DNA of 54,113 bases from Candidatus Azobacteroides sp. (GCA_021201815.1 JAJQEC010000133.1:27242-81354); one strand, 5' to 3'. Positions 37,548 to 47,076 are shown, numbered from the stretch's first letter. The notes: generated from the letters alone by a model not told the origin. Program-made: numbers and translations.

Positions 37548-38837
37548 GTGAAAAATCTATCTATATTATCAATTATCGCCCTTCTTTTATCTGTCCATTC
37601 TTTTCTCTATGGTCAGCAGGGATTATCTTATCAGGCGGTTTTACGTGGCAATGAAGGAGGAGCACTTTCAAATAAGGATATAAATGTTCGTTTTTCTATC
37701 CATAATGCCACAGAAGACGGCCCTGTATTATATCAGGAAACGCATCAGGTAAAGACGGATGCTTCCGGATTATTTTTTCTGCATATCGGGGAAGGAACGG
37801 TTATTTCAGGAGTTTTTGAAAGTATTTACTGGCAGAATAGTCCTTATTTTATCCGTACGGAAGTTGCCTATGATGAATCTCAGTATCACATTAACGGTGT
37901 ACAGGAATTAGCAAGCGTTGCCTATGCTAAGTATGCCGAAACAGCAGGGGGGATGAAAAAAGCAATGGCTGATGGAAATGGGACCTGGCAGTTAACAATA
38001 GATGATTGGGGAAATATCGTAGTAGTACCTGTTCCGGCAGGTTATTCCAAACTGGTTTTCCATGATGAATTCAATGGAAGCGGATTACCTGACCCCAATA
38101 AATGGGATTATGAAGAAGGATATGTAAGAAACGGTGAACTGCAGTATTATATGGTTGCCAGAGAAGAAAATTGTTTCCAGAAAGACGGACATCTGTACAT
38201 AAGATGTATTAATGATAATGTATTTGTAAAAAATGCGCTGATTAGTCAATATCCGGAAGTAAGAAAAGATACGATTGTTCCGATAACTTCTACTAGTATT
38301 CATACCAAGGGAATTACTTCATGGAAATATTGCCGGGTAGAAATGAAAGCCAAACTTCCTGTATGCAAAGGCAGTTGGTCAGCTATCTGGATGATGCCGG
38401 AAACAGAGTATTATCCACCTTTTTACTGGCCGTCCGGTGGAGAAATAGACATTATGGAACATGTAGGATACGATCCCCGCAGAGTTTATTATACGGCACA
38501 TTGTGCAAAATATAACAATGAGACCTTGAAATATCATGGGAATGCTGCCATTACCAATGTTGATACCGAATGGCATATATATGCATTGGAATGGCATGAA
38601 GACAGAATTGAATGGTATCTGGACGGAAGAAAAAGATACAGCATTTTAAGACCAACAGATAAGGTGGAAGATAATGATGCGGACTTGAATGCTTTGTGGC
38701 GTTTCTGGCCCTATATGCATCCTTTTTATTTAATTATAAATTCAGCCTTTGGGGGAGGCTGGGGAGGAAGAGAAGGAACCGACCCTGCTGCTTTACCTCA
38801 AGACTATATTATTGATTATGTAAGAGTTTTTCAATAA
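37548..38837 (+). CDS. GH16 beta-glucanase with N-terminal exported module
   Basis: 429 residues with a GTG start. Signal peptide (MKNLSILSIIALLLSVHSFL), a module like the 161-residue neighbour (about 20-150), then a GH16 jelly-roll (about 160-429). The catalytic block GGEIDIMEHVG is intact, with the nucleophile Glu299 and acid/base Glu304. WYLDGRKRY and FYLIINSAFGGGWGG fit the family, and it ends in YIIDYVRVFQ, the usual GH16 end. GH16 enzymes cut beta-1,3 or mixed-linkage beta-glucans (or other galactans), so this is the best substrate clue in the plus arm. No T9SS tail is present, unlike several neighbours. The module fused to a GH16 is unusual in my experience. Confidence 0.9.
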   Translation: MKNLSILSIIALLLSVHSFLYGQQGLSYQAVLRGNEGGALSNKDINVRFSIHNATEDGPVLYQETHQVKTDASGLFFLHIGEGTVISGVFESIYWQNSPYFIRTEVAYDESQYHINGVQELASVAYAKYAETAGGMKKAMADGNGTWQLTIDDWGNIVVVPVPAGYSKLVFHDEFNGSGLPDPNKWDYEEGYVRNGELQYYMVAREENCFQKDGHLYIRCINDNVFVKNALISQYPEVRKDTIVPITSTSIHTKGITSWKYCRVEMKAKLPVCKGSWSAIWMMPETEYYPPFYWPSGGEIDIMEHVGYDPRRVYYTAHCAKYNNETLKYHGNAAITNVDTEWHIYALEWHEDRIEWYLDGRKRYSILRPTDKVEDNDADLNALWRFWPYMHPFYLIINSAFGGGWGGREGTDPAALPQDYIIDYVRVFQ

Positions 38838-38886
38838 TTAACAATCTATTTTACTCTATTATTTAACAATCTAATTTTACATGACC

Positions 38887-40473
38887 ATGAAGAAGACAAT
38901 ACTATCTTTAATTATTGCGCTCTCCTGCAGTAATATAATAACGGTTACAGCACAGATAGTGCATGATAATGTATCCTCAGTTTCAGAATTGAAAACTATT
39001 GTGGCCGGTATTACAAATGATACACATACCATTATTAAGCTGGCGGAGAACAGTATATTTAATGTCGATGAACAAATCAGCATCGGAGAAACTACAGCAG
39101 CCCATGTAGAAATAATAGGAAACAACAGCATTATTAATGATGCAGCCTCTCAACACGTAAGAAACCTGAGATTAGGATATGGTAAATACCGGCTGGAAGG
39201 AATTACATTCCGGAATGCGAACTTTACGCAGATCGGGGGAGTAATATATTTTGCCGGAGATGAATTGGTTGTGGAAAACTGTATATTCCAGAATAATGTC
39301 ACGACTTCTGTTGGGGGAGCAGCTATTGCCAGCCGGGGAAAAGATCTTATCATCAGAAACTCTTATTTCAAAGAAAATAAATTAAATGGTTCCGGAATCG
39401 GAGCTGTTATTTTACATTCAGGAATGGGAGGACGTTTTGTGCTGGAGAATTCTACATTTGAAGATAATACTTATTCCGGTACGGAAACGGTAGCCATGAT
39501 CGGTTTTTATGATGGTAGTAATTTGGGACCTACGGATATTCGTATTACGAATTGTAATTTCCTGAATAATTCGACAACTTCTCTCTTGGCATCCAGCGGT
39601 AGTGGAGTAATCGGTTTGTTCGAATCCATGAATGCAGCAGATGTATATATTGTTAATAATACGTTCTTATTCAATGCCAGATCTCCGGAACCAGATGAAC
39701 CGGGCCTGAGTAACGGTGATAAAGGAAAAGCAATGTACAAGCGGAACGTAGCTGTTCGTCTTGAAAAGAAAACCCATAAATTACATTTTGTAAATAACGT
39801 AGTGGCCGGTTTACGGTATCCGATTGCTGCGACACAGACAGTGGCCGATGGTAGAATTCCGGTAGAAGCATGGAACAACTACATGGTGGTGATGACACAG
39901 CATCAGAATGTAGTGGCTGATCCTGCGTTTACTGATAATTCTTATAACAATACCGTTCTCATCAGCCGGACATCAGGAGATGATCCCATACCGGATGATA
40001 TCAGAGATCTGGATTCAAATATAGCTACTCTTAAAATAGGAGAACAATTGGAGTGGGATAAAGTAAATCCCTATATTAAAGTGGATAAAACCAGTCCCTT
40101 GGTTAATGCCGGCCTGACTACTTATATAGTAAATTCCGAAGAGTGTATTCCTGCCCATGATATCATTGGTACTGACAGGAACATTGCCGGAAATACGATT
40201 GGGGCATTTCAACGTGATTTAGAGCTTTCTGTTCCCGAAATCGGTAATCAAAATGAAATCGCTTCTATTTCACAGAACAGTAACTACATTACAATCACAA
40301 ACAATTCGGATAATGAGCTTTCGGTTTCTGTTTTACGGGCAGATGGAAAACAGATTTATTCTTCTGTTGTGGCAAACACCCTGGAAATAAATAAAAACGG
40401 ACTTGGTAAAGGGGTATTAATCCTTATCGTAAAAGATGCCTCATCTTCTTTAGTGAAAAAAATAGTATTATAA
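38887..40473 (+). CDS. Secreted right-handed beta-helix protein with T9SS-like tail (paralogue 1)
   Basis: 528 residues from ATG 38887 (ATG 38881 is two codons earlier). Signal peptide (MKKTILSLIIALSCSNIITV). Residues about 70-400 are parallel beta-helix rungs (GGVIYFAGDELVVENCIFQN, GAAIASRGKDLIIRNSYFKE, VLENSTFEDNTYSG, VYIVNNTFLFN). The final about 70 residues (YITITNNSDNELSVSVLRAD, KGVLILIVKDASSSLVKKIV) look like a T9SS type A sorting domain without YPNP. It may be an adhesin or an unrecognised polysaccharide-active protein; no catalytic residues can be assigned. It lies 49 bp after GH16 and 34 bp before its paralogue. Confidence 0.75.
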   Translation: MKKTILSLIIALSCSNIITVTAQIVHDNVSSVSELKTIVAGITNDTHTIIKLAENSIFNVDEQISIGETTAAHVEIIGNNSIINDAASQHVRNLRLGYGKYRLEGITFRNANFTQIGGVIYFAGDELVVENCIFQNNVTTSVGGAAIASRGKDLIIRNSYFKENKLNGSGIGAVILHSGMGGRFVLENSTFEDNTYSGTETVAMIGFYDGSNLGPTDIRITNCNFLNNSTTSLLASSGSGVIGLFESMNAADVYIVNNTFLFNARSPEPDEPGLSNGDKGKAMYKRNVAVRLEKKTHKLHFVNNVVAGLRYPIAATQTVADGRIPVEAWNNYMVVMTQHQNVVADPAFTDNSYNNTVLISRTSGDDPIPDDIRDLDSNIATLKIGEQLEWDKVNPYIKVDKTSPLVNAGLTTYIVNSEECIPAHDIIGTDRNIAGNTIGAFQRDLELSVPEIGNQNEIASISQNSNYITITNNSDNELSVSVLRADGKQIYSSVVANTLEINKNGLGKGVLILIVKDASSSLVKKIVL

Positions 40474-40507
40474 TTCAATTTATTTAATTAAATAAAATCA
40501 ATTTATT

Positions 40508-42109
40508 ATGAATAAAAAATTATTCCTGGGATTAGCGGCAACTTTGTTATGCTCAGCGACAGTGACGGTTGCACAAACTACCTTTTATGTATATAAAAGT
40601 GGCAATGATAATAATGACGGTAAAACAGAGGCAACAGCTTTTGCTTCTGTAGGAAAAGCTGTTATGAGTGTAAAAGATAATGACGAAACAGTTATTTATC
40701 TGGAACCTGGGGCAGTCTTTAATGCGAAAGAAGATGAATACAAAGCCGACTATGCAACGTATGATTTCGGAGAAAATAAAAATGTAACGATCATAGGAGA
40801 TAATACGACCCTGCAGGGAGCCACTCAACCAGGACTAGCCGGTGAAGCGACACGTATTCTACGGGCAGCAACTAATTCTGTCCTTAAACTGAAAGGCATC
40901 ACGTTGGAAAATGGTCGCCAAATTGATTATTCACTGGGGGGTGCTATTTATTTTGCCGGAGAATTACTGGAAATAGAAAATTGTCGTTTTATTAATAATG
41001 AAGCAGGTTCCGGTGGAGCTGCAATCGGTAGCCGAGGAAAGCATCTCATTGTTAAAAACTCTTATTTTGAAGGGAATTACCTGATTGGTGGTGGTAGCCA
41101 TGGTCCGGCGATTATGCATGCAGGTAGTCTGGATGATGCACCTGGTTCTACTTTGCTTGTTGAAAACTGTACCTTTTACAAAAACAACTGTGATGAAGCA
41201 GGAGGATATGGAACCGCTATCGGACTGTATGACTCCCGCCTCGGTTTTCAATGGTCAAATGTGGATATAGTAGAAGTGAAGAATTCTACTTTTGTAGAAA
41301 ACACAAGTAAAGACATTAATCAGGCAGCAATTGATATCACTCAATCGCCCGATACCGAAATTCATATTGTAAATAATACTTTTTACAAAGGAGATGCAGC
41401 ATTATGTATGAACTATAATCTGGAACCTGTTTATATAATTAACAACGTTATGTTTACCGACAGGGCTGCTATATTGAGTGAATCCTCAATCAACGGAGAC
41501 GGGAGAGATCCTGTAGTAGAGGCTTATAATAATGTGATTGTCGGAGGAGAAAGAGGAGTGAATGAAAAAATGGATGATGAATGTTTTGAGAATGCTACGA
41601 ATTACAATAATGTGATCGGTACTGCAGCACAGTATTCTATTGGGGACATTGGTTTGTCTACGACTTTAACATCAGAAAATTCTATTGTTCCTTACCTGCC
41701 GATTACGGAATCAGGGCTGCTTTATGGAAAAGGGATTGCCAATTCTGAGACACAAATTGGTATAAATATAGTTCCGACAGTAGATGTACGCGGATATACA
41801 AGGAATCAGTCAAATCCATCCATAGGAGCCTTTGACCCCGCTGCAACAGTAGGTATTTATAAAAATATAGCAAATGAAAATAAATTATTTGCAGTTCAAA
41901 ACAATGAAGAAACTATTACTATAAAAAATAATACTGAAAGAACCGTAAGCGTAAAGATTACTTTATTGGACGGACGTACTGTCTACAGCACTGAAATACC
42001 AGATGAAGTGACTTTAAATAAATCTGAATTAGGAGCTAAAGGTAGCCTGATTATTATTACAGGAACAGCTGGAGCCATAAAGGAAAGTAAAAAAGTGATT
42101 CTTTTCTGA
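40508..42109 (+). CDS. Secreted right-handed beta-helix protein with T9SS-like tail (paralogue 2)
   Basis: 533 residues. Signal peptide (MNKKLFLGLAATLLCSATVT). Helix rungs correspond one to one with the previous gene (GGAIYFAGELLEIENCRFIN, GAAIGSRGKHLIVKNSYFEG, LLVENCTFYKN, IHIVNNTFYKG). It ends in TIKNNTERTVSVKITLLDGR and KGSLIIITGTAGAIKESKKV, a T9SS-like domain. Tandem duplication of one ancestor is the likely origin. Its start resembles the FYVYKSGNDNNDGKTEATAF strand of many right-handed helix proteins of the choice-of-anchor kind. Function unknown; being in the PUL suggests binding or cutting of the same glycan. Confidence 0.75.
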   Translation: MNKKLFLGLAATLLCSATVTVAQTTFYVYKSGNDNNDGKTEATAFASVGKAVMSVKDNDETVIYLEPGAVFNAKEDEYKADYATYDFGENKNVTIIGDNTTLQGATQPGLAGEATRILRAATNSVLKLKGITLENGRQIDYSLGGAIYFAGELLEIENCRFINNEAGSGGAAIGSRGKHLIVKNSYFEGNYLIGGGSHGPAIMHAGSLDDAPGSTLLVENCTFYKNNCDEAGGYGTAIGLYDSRLGFQWSNVDIVEVKNSTFVENTSKDINQAAIDITQSPDTEIHIVNNTFYKGDAALCMNYNLEPVYIINNVMFTDRAAILSESSINGDGRDPVVEAYNNVIVGGERGVNEKMDDECFENATNYNNVIGTAAQYSIGDIGLSTTLTSENSIVPYLPITESGLLYGKGIANSETQIGINIVPTVDVRGYTRNQSNPSIGAFDPAATVGIYKNIANENKLFAVQNNEETITIKNNTERTVSVKITLLDGRTVYSTEIPDEVTLNKSELGAKGSLIIITGTAGAIKESKKVILF

Positions 42110-42461
42110 TAAGTATATTCTCCGGAAAGGAGAATATAAAAATCCACAAGGGAAGTGAGGCAGGGAACTCAAGGATAATTCCTTGGGTTCTTCTGTTATA
42201 AAAAATATTTTATTATTTTTAAAAGAAAAACAGAACAGAAATCATACTTTCATCTGTAAAAAAGAGCAGGAAGCGTCCTCCTTTCTGATATACACACCAG
42301 AGAGATTTATTTCAAAATAAATGGCATTATAAAGGAAGTAACCTCTTGCCTATATTATCAGCAAAAAAGAAAATAGCAGATATGAAACTGAAAGGGAAAT
42401 TTTCTTTTCTCATCTGTCTTATCATGATAAATAGCAATTAAAATATAAAAATAAAAGAATA
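42110..42461 (+). other. Intergenic region with two hairpins after the beta-helix pair
   Basis: At 42114-42138 is a perfect 10-bp stem (TATATTCTCC, 5-base loop GGAAA). At 42165-42190 is an 11-bp stem with one mismatch (GAACTCAAGGA). Neither is followed by a clean T run, so at most weak terminators or transcript stabilisers. The rest, up to the ATG at 42462, shows nothing I can name. Confidence 0.45.
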
Positions 42462-44342
42462 ATGAAAAAACTCACTTTCGTGATTGCTTTTTTTCTGAGT
42501 ACTCATTTTTCATTCGGCACCCGGTTATTGATAGAAACGGAGAATTTTACCGATAAGGGTGGCTGGGTAGTTGACCAGCAGTTTATGGATTTAATGGGTT
42601 CTCCCTACCTCATGGCACATGGTCTGGGTACTCCTGTAAAAGATGCCTCCACAACGGTCGTATTTCCGGAAAGTGCTACCTGGTATATATATGTCAGGAC
42701 ATTTAACTGGACTTCTCCATGGTTTGAGGGAGAAGGACCGGGTAAGTTCAGATTAAAAGTAAATGGTAAAAATATTTCCGGTATTCTTGGATCTAAAGGG
42801 AATAGCTGGAATTGGGAAAAGGTGGGAAAGGCAGATATAAAAAAAGGAGAAAATATTATCTCATTACAGGATCTCACCGGATTTAACGGTCGTTGTGATG
42901 CCATTTATTTTACGACCGATAAAAACGATGTGCCTCCTTCGGATACGCATCAATTGGCGCAATTCCGGAAAGAGCTTCTTAATTTGCCGGTTCCTCAGCA
43001 AAAGGGGCATTATGATCTTGTTGTGGTAGGGGGAGGAATAGCCGGTATTTGTGCGGCTGTAGCTGCTGCCCGGCTAGGATGCAACGTCGCCCTGATTAAT
43101 GACCGTCCTGTACTTGGAGGATGTAATAGTTCTGAAATAAGAGTACATCTGGGTGGACGCATTGAAACGGGAAAATACAAAGAACTGGGAAACCTGCTCA
43201 AAGAATTCGGTCCGCTGGAAGAAGGAAATGCGAAACCTGCGGCGAATTATGAAGACCAGAAAAAACTGAATATCGTAACACAGGAAAAGAATATCGAAAC
43301 TTTCCTTAATTACAGGGTTATTTCCGTAAATATGAATGGAGACAAAATAATCTCTCTGCTGGCAAAACATACGGAAACGGGAGAAGAAATCGAATTTTCC
43401 GGACATTGCTTCGCGGATTGTACAGGAGACGGAACAGTCGGTGCATTAGCAGGTGCGGACTACCTGATGGGACGTGAGGCAAGGGAAACATTCGGGGAAA
43501 GTATTGCTCCTGAAAAGCAGGATGATCTGACAATGGGTGCTTCTGTTCAATGGTATTCCATAGAGGAAAACAAAAAAGTAGCATTTCCCGTATTTAATTA
43601 TGGAGTGAAGTTTACAGAAAAGAACTGTGAAAAAGTAACCATGGGAGAATGGAGATGGGAAACCGGAATGAACTTTGACCAGATCAGTGAATTTGAGCGT
43701 ATCAGGGATTATGGATTGCTGGTTGTATTTTCCAACTGGAGCTTTCTTAAAAATGAACTGAAAGATAACAAACCCTATCATAACCGGAAACTGGATTGGG
43801 TCGCTTATATTGCCGGAAAAAGAGAGTCCCGCAGACTACTGGGAGATTATATTCTTAAGCAGGATGACTTGTGCAAGAATGTGTATCACGAAGATGCCTC
43901 TTTTGCTACGACATGGACCATTGACCTGCATTTCCCGGATCCTGTAAATTCGGAACATTTTCCCGGTAATGAGTTTAAGGCTATTTCACAACATGTGGCT
44001 ATTTATCCTTACTCTGTTCCTTATCGTTGCTTATATTCCAGAAATATAAACAATCTTTTTATGGCAGGACAGAATATCAGTGTCACGCATGTCGCATTGG
44101 GAACCGTACGGGTGATGCGGACAACCGGAATGATGGGAGAAGTCGTTGGTATGGCAGCTTCCCTGTGTAAGAAACACCAGACGACCCCGCGCAAAGTCTA
44201 TCAGCAATATCTCCCGGAATTACAGGCATTGATGGAGGAAGGGGTCGGGAAAAAAGGTCTACCGAATAATCAGGAATACAACCTGGGAGGAAGTTTATCC
44301 GAGCCTCCGCAAATAGGAAATGCCGAGATTTCCTCTCATTAA
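42462..44342 (+). CDS. Secreted FAD-dependent oxidoreductase with N-terminal carbohydrate-binding-like domain
   Basis: 626 residues. Signal peptide (MKKLTFVIAFFLSTHFSFG). Residues about 20-160 form a beta-sandwich (RLLIETENFTDKGGWVVDQQ, KFRLKVNGKNISGILGSKG) like galactose-binding modules. Residues about 180-610 are a PF12831-type FAD oxidoreductase: the dinucleotide fold VVVGGGIAGICAAVAAARLG, then NDRPVLGGCNSSEIRVH, ADCTGDGTVGALAGADYLMG and VRVMRTTGMMGEVVGMAASL. The substrate is unknown; proteins of this class occur in Bacteroidota glycan loci. The signal peptide implies that the flavin enzyme works in the periplasm or beyond. It ends the plus arm of the locus, with a terminator 30 bp after it. 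Confidence 0.82.
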   Translation: MKKLTFVIAFFLSTHFSFGTRLLIETENFTDKGGWVVDQQFMDLMGSPYLMAHGLGTPVKDASTTVVFPESATWYIYVRTFNWTSPWFEGEGPGKFRLKVNGKNISGILGSKGNSWNWEKVGKADIKKGENIISLQDLTGFNGRCDAIYFTTDKNDVPPSDTHQLAQFRKELLNLPVPQQKGHYDLVVVGGGIAGICAAVAAARLGCNVALINDRPVLGGCNSSEIRVHLGGRIETGKYKELGNLLKEFGPLEEGNAKPAANYEDQKKLNIVTQEKNIETFLNYRVISVNMNGDKIISLLAKHTETGEEIEFSGHCFADCTGDGTVGALAGADYLMGREARETFGESIAPEKQDDLTMGASVQWYSIEENKKVAFPVFNYGVKFTEKNCEKVTMGEWRWETGMNFDQISEFERIRDYGLLVVFSNWSFLKNELKDNKPYHNRKLDWVAYIAGKRESRRLLGDYILKQDDLCKNVYHEDASFATTWTIDLHFPDPVNSEHFPGNEFKAISQHVAIYPYSVPYRCLYSRNINNLFMAGQNISVTHVALGTVRVMRTTGMMGEVVGMAASLCKKHQTTPRKVYQQYLPELQALMEEGVGKKGLPNNQEYNLGGSLSEPPQIGNAEISSH

Positions 44343-44371
44343 AAGAATAATAAAAGTATTTTTGTATAAGA

Positions 44372-44403
44372 GGTTGCCTGTCAGACAGGCAACCCTTTTA
44401 TTT
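44372..44403 (+). terminator. Intrinsic terminator of the plus arm of the locus
   Basis: GGTTGCCTGT-CAG-ACAGGCAACC is a perfect 10-bp hairpin followed by CTTTTATTT. Confidence 0.88.
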
Positions 44404-44694
44404 ATCATTCGGACCGGTAGATTTTTAATGCCGTATATCCTCTACCCCATGCTAAATAAATACGTTATGAAAGCAGCTATTGACATATATACATAATCCC
44501 GTATATTTCGCATATCATAAGTTATATTTCTTTTCCCGGCGGTAAAATACATCACCGGGTAATGGAAACAGATTCCGGAAATAAGAAATTCCTCTTCCGG
44601 GGAAATAATATAGTGAATTATCTGTATTCTTTTTAAAGAATAACCGAATGTTTTTTGTTATAAAACTACTCTTTTTGGCGTAATAAACCGGATT

Positions 44695-44770
44695 GTTATC
44701 AAGAAACCCGACTCTTCCCTTCCTTGAAGGGAAGTACCCTTTTCTACGAAAAGGGGGAAGGGTTAACCCA
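44695..44770 (-). repeat. Double-hairpin dispersed repeat, copy B
   Basis: Minus-strand orientation: GGGTTAACCCTTCCC, hairpin 1 CCCTTTTC-GTA-GAAAAGGG, GTACTTCCC, hairpin 2 CTTCCCTTC-AAG-GAAGGGAAG, then GAGTCGGGTTTCTTGATAAC. The stem bases of hairpin 1 differ from copy A but stay paired. Confidence 0.85.
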
Positions 44771-44840
44771 CGGTTGAACAACCCGGAAGTTATCCCGAGA
44801 TTTTATAATTTTCTTTTTGGGTAGCCTATCTGAATACCAC

Positions 44841-44900
44841 CAAACCCCACCCCTTTGGCGAAGCCAAAGGTACTCCCCTTCTTCGAGGGGAGAGAAGAAA
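44841..44900 (+). repeat. Double-hairpin dispersed repeat, copy C
   Basis: AAACCCCACCCCTTT, with hairpin 1 CCTTTGGC-GAA-GCCAAAGG perfectly paired, GTACTCCCC, then hairpin 2 CTCCCCT to GAGGGGAG. Both arms of both hairpins changed together relative to the other copies. It lies just before the 3' end of the esterase gene. Confidence 0.8.
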
Positions 44901-44918
44901 ATATCATTGCTGTATCAC

Positions 44919-46886
44919 TTACCAGCTATCGGTTCTGAAAGGAGAAGCCGGGAGACCACGTTCGTTATACAGGTTGCCGATAGGGTTATGTGCCCAGGCG
45001 TAACGAACAGCCATCGGGAATCTGACTTCGGGAGAAGAAACAACAATTTCATCTCCGTCAATGGTCGCTTCCGCCCAATGGAATACACGATCGGGTCCGG
45101 CAACGGTGAACCCCTGTAAAGGCTGATGTTCCCGAGTAGTTAGCCCTTCTGCGGTATGGATAAAAGATATCCTTATTTTATTTCCTTCTATTTTATAGTC
45201 GTTATAAATGGGGCCGGAATAACGGATATTTTCGCCATAGGTATTTGCCCTGGCATTGAGGGCCAGACGTAACCCTACACCTTGTTTATTGCGGGGGTGA
45301 ATATCTTCGGCATCCCCGATATCAATAGAGACAGCCATGCCGGTATTTTCCAGATGCAGCGCATTAAGCTGCGCATCCCGGATTAATGCCCAGGAAGATT
45401 CTACCGGTTCGGTCTGCAGGCGTGTAAAGTTTGCCAGTTGCACAAAGTAGAAGGGGAAATTATTATTCCATTTGCTGCGCCAGTCATTGATCATTAAGGG
45501 GAAAATATCGTAATAAAGCCTGGGGTTATAATCGTTGGACTCTCCCTGATACCAGATTGCCCCCCGCATGCCATAAGGTACCAACGGATGAATCATTGCG
45601 TTATAAAGAACAGTAGGAAAGTTCGGATTATCAGCAGGATTTTGTGGTACCGGAGGAATCTCGTGCAAAGGGAAGGAAATTTTTAATTTCCAGTCTCCCG
45701 CAAGAGATATTTTACTGGTATGAGTGCCGATATACATATCTTCTGCGCTTCCTCCGAATCCGCCGGAACCGCCGGTATCTATTACCCGAACAGTAATAAC
45801 AGCTTTTCCGGCTTTTACCATGTCCCCGGGAATAATGTAATTCCGGTTTACATTCCATCCGGCTGTCGTACCGATCTCCTGGCCATTAAAATAGGTAAAA
45901 TCAATATCATCCACACTTCCCAGATTAAGAATCAATTCTTTTCCGGCCCATGAAGCAGGGATATCGATTTCTTTGCGGCACCAGAAAAGACCATCAAAAG
46001 CTTCCAGGCCATCATACATTTCAATCATCGCGGGAAGCTGAATATCTCTCCAGGAAGAATCTTCTGCAGAAAGAGGAGCAAGACGGGTATAATCTGCCAG
46101 GTCCGGATCCATCCCATTTAACCGCTCGTTCCATGCAAGGATCTGCTGTTGGTATACCTTCTGTTGCGCTTCTTTATCCAGTGACATTTTTTTTACGCCG
46201 GCCAGGCTTTCCGAAAAATAGGGCAGCATCTCAAGAGACTCTTCGCTTGTCCAGGCTTCGGCAACTGTTCCACCGAAAGAAGTATTGATCAGCCCGATAG
46301 GGACATTGAGATTCTGATACAGGTCTCTGCCAAAAAAATAGCCGACTGCTGAAAAAGTCCCGACCGTTTCGGGAGAACAGACCAGCCAGCCTTTCCCCAC
46401 AATTTCCGCATCGTCAAGGGGAACAGGGCTGATATTATGGTCCACGGTAAGAAAACGGATCTGAGGATAATTAGCGGTAGCTTTTTCCTGTTCGTAGTTA
46501 TAGACCTGCCCCAATCCGTCGACCTGCATTTCCATATTTGACTGCCCGGAACAGATCCATACTTCTCCGATCAGGACATTTTTCAGTTGAATGGAATTCT
46601 TTCTGTCTGTTGAAACCGTAACCTGATATGGCCCGCCGGCTCCGGGAGTGACCAGTTCTGTTTTCCATTTTCCCTGTGCGTCTGCTGTAGCCTCATACGT
46701 CCGGTTATCCCATGAAGTGGTGATTTTTACTGTTTTATTGGGTGTTGCTTTTCCCCAGATCGGAGCATTCATCTGCTGTTGCAATACCATATTATCCGTA
46801 AATATAGAAGAAAGAGAAAGTTGTCCGGACAAAGGGCAAGTCAGGCATGCTAATAAAAAAATCAAGTAAATGTGTTTCTTTTTCAT
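44919..46886 (-). CDS. Sialate O-acetylesterase-like SGNH esterase
   Basis: 655 residues from ATG 46886 (the frame opens at 46907, but MKKKHIYLIFLLACLTCPLS is the signal peptide). SGNH block I is VWICSGQSNMEMQVDG with the nucleophile Ser, and the Asp-His pair is in DAEDIHPRNKQG. An inserted beta-sandwich of about 120 residues (FWCRKEIDIPASWAGKELIL to HTSKISLAGDWKLKISF) is typical of the family. It removes O-acetyl groups; a sialate substrate is the family name only, and plant-glycan acetates are possible here. It is the last gene of the right-hand minus block. Confidence 0.88.
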   Translation of the reverse strand: MKKKHIYLIFLLACLTCPLSGQLSLSSIFTDNMVLQQQMNAPIWGKATPNKTVKITTSWDNRTYEATADAQGKWKTELVTPGAGGPYQVTVSTDRKNSIQLKNVLIGEVWICSGQSNMEMQVDGLGQVYNYEQEKATANYPQIRFLTVDHNISPVPLDDAEIVGKGWLVCSPETVGTFSAVGYFFGRDLYQNLNVPIGLINTSFGGTVAEAWTSEESLEMLPYFSESLAGVKKMSLDKEAQQKVYQQQILAWNERLNGMDPDLADYTRLAPLSAEDSSWRDIQLPAMIEMYDGLEAFDGLFWCRKEIDIPASWAGKELILNLGSVDDIDFTYFNGQEIGTTAGWNVNRNYIIPGDMVKAGKAVITVRVIDTGGSGGFGGSAEDMYIGTHTSKISLAGDWKLKISFPLHEIPPVPQNPADNPNFPTVLYNAMIHPLVPYGMRGAIWYQGESNDYNPRLYYDIFPLMINDWRSKWNNNFPFYFVQLANFTRLQTEPVESSWALIRDAQLNALHLENTGMAVSIDIGDAEDIHPRNKQGVGLRLALNARANTYGENIRYSGPIYNDYKIEGNKIRISFIHTAEGLTTREHQPLQGFTVAGPDRVFHWAEATIDGDEIVVSSPEVRFPMAVRYAWAHNPIGNLYNERGLPASPFRTDSW

Positions 46887-47007
46887 TTTTCTGATAGTAT
46901 GTAACAAGAATTATAGATTGAATAAAATATAAGTAAACTAATAAATTTAATCTCTGTTTTTATGGATTTTTATCTTATAAGAAAACTCTGTTGCCGGGTT
47001 ATTACTC

Positions 47008-47076
47008 CGGGTTAACCCTACCCCTTTTTCTATGAAAAAGGGACTTCCCTTCATGGAAGGGAAGAAGTCCGGTTTG
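47008..47076 (+). repeat. Double-hairpin dispersed repeat, copy D
   Basis: GGGTTAACCCTACCCC, hairpin 1 CCCTTTTTC-TAT-GAAAAAGGG, then hairpin 2 CTTCCCTTC-ATG-GAAGGGAAG; the AGG-GTAC linker is shortened to A. It sits between the esterase start and the GH130 stop. Confidence 0.82.

Larger units (their letters stand above)
44343..44918. other. Convergent intergenic region holding repeat copies B and C
   Basis: Between the plus-strand FAD gene and the minus-strand esterase. Apart from the terminator at 44372 and the two repeat copies, the sequence is AT-rich without visible genes; the small frames here are not credible. Confidence 0.5.
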
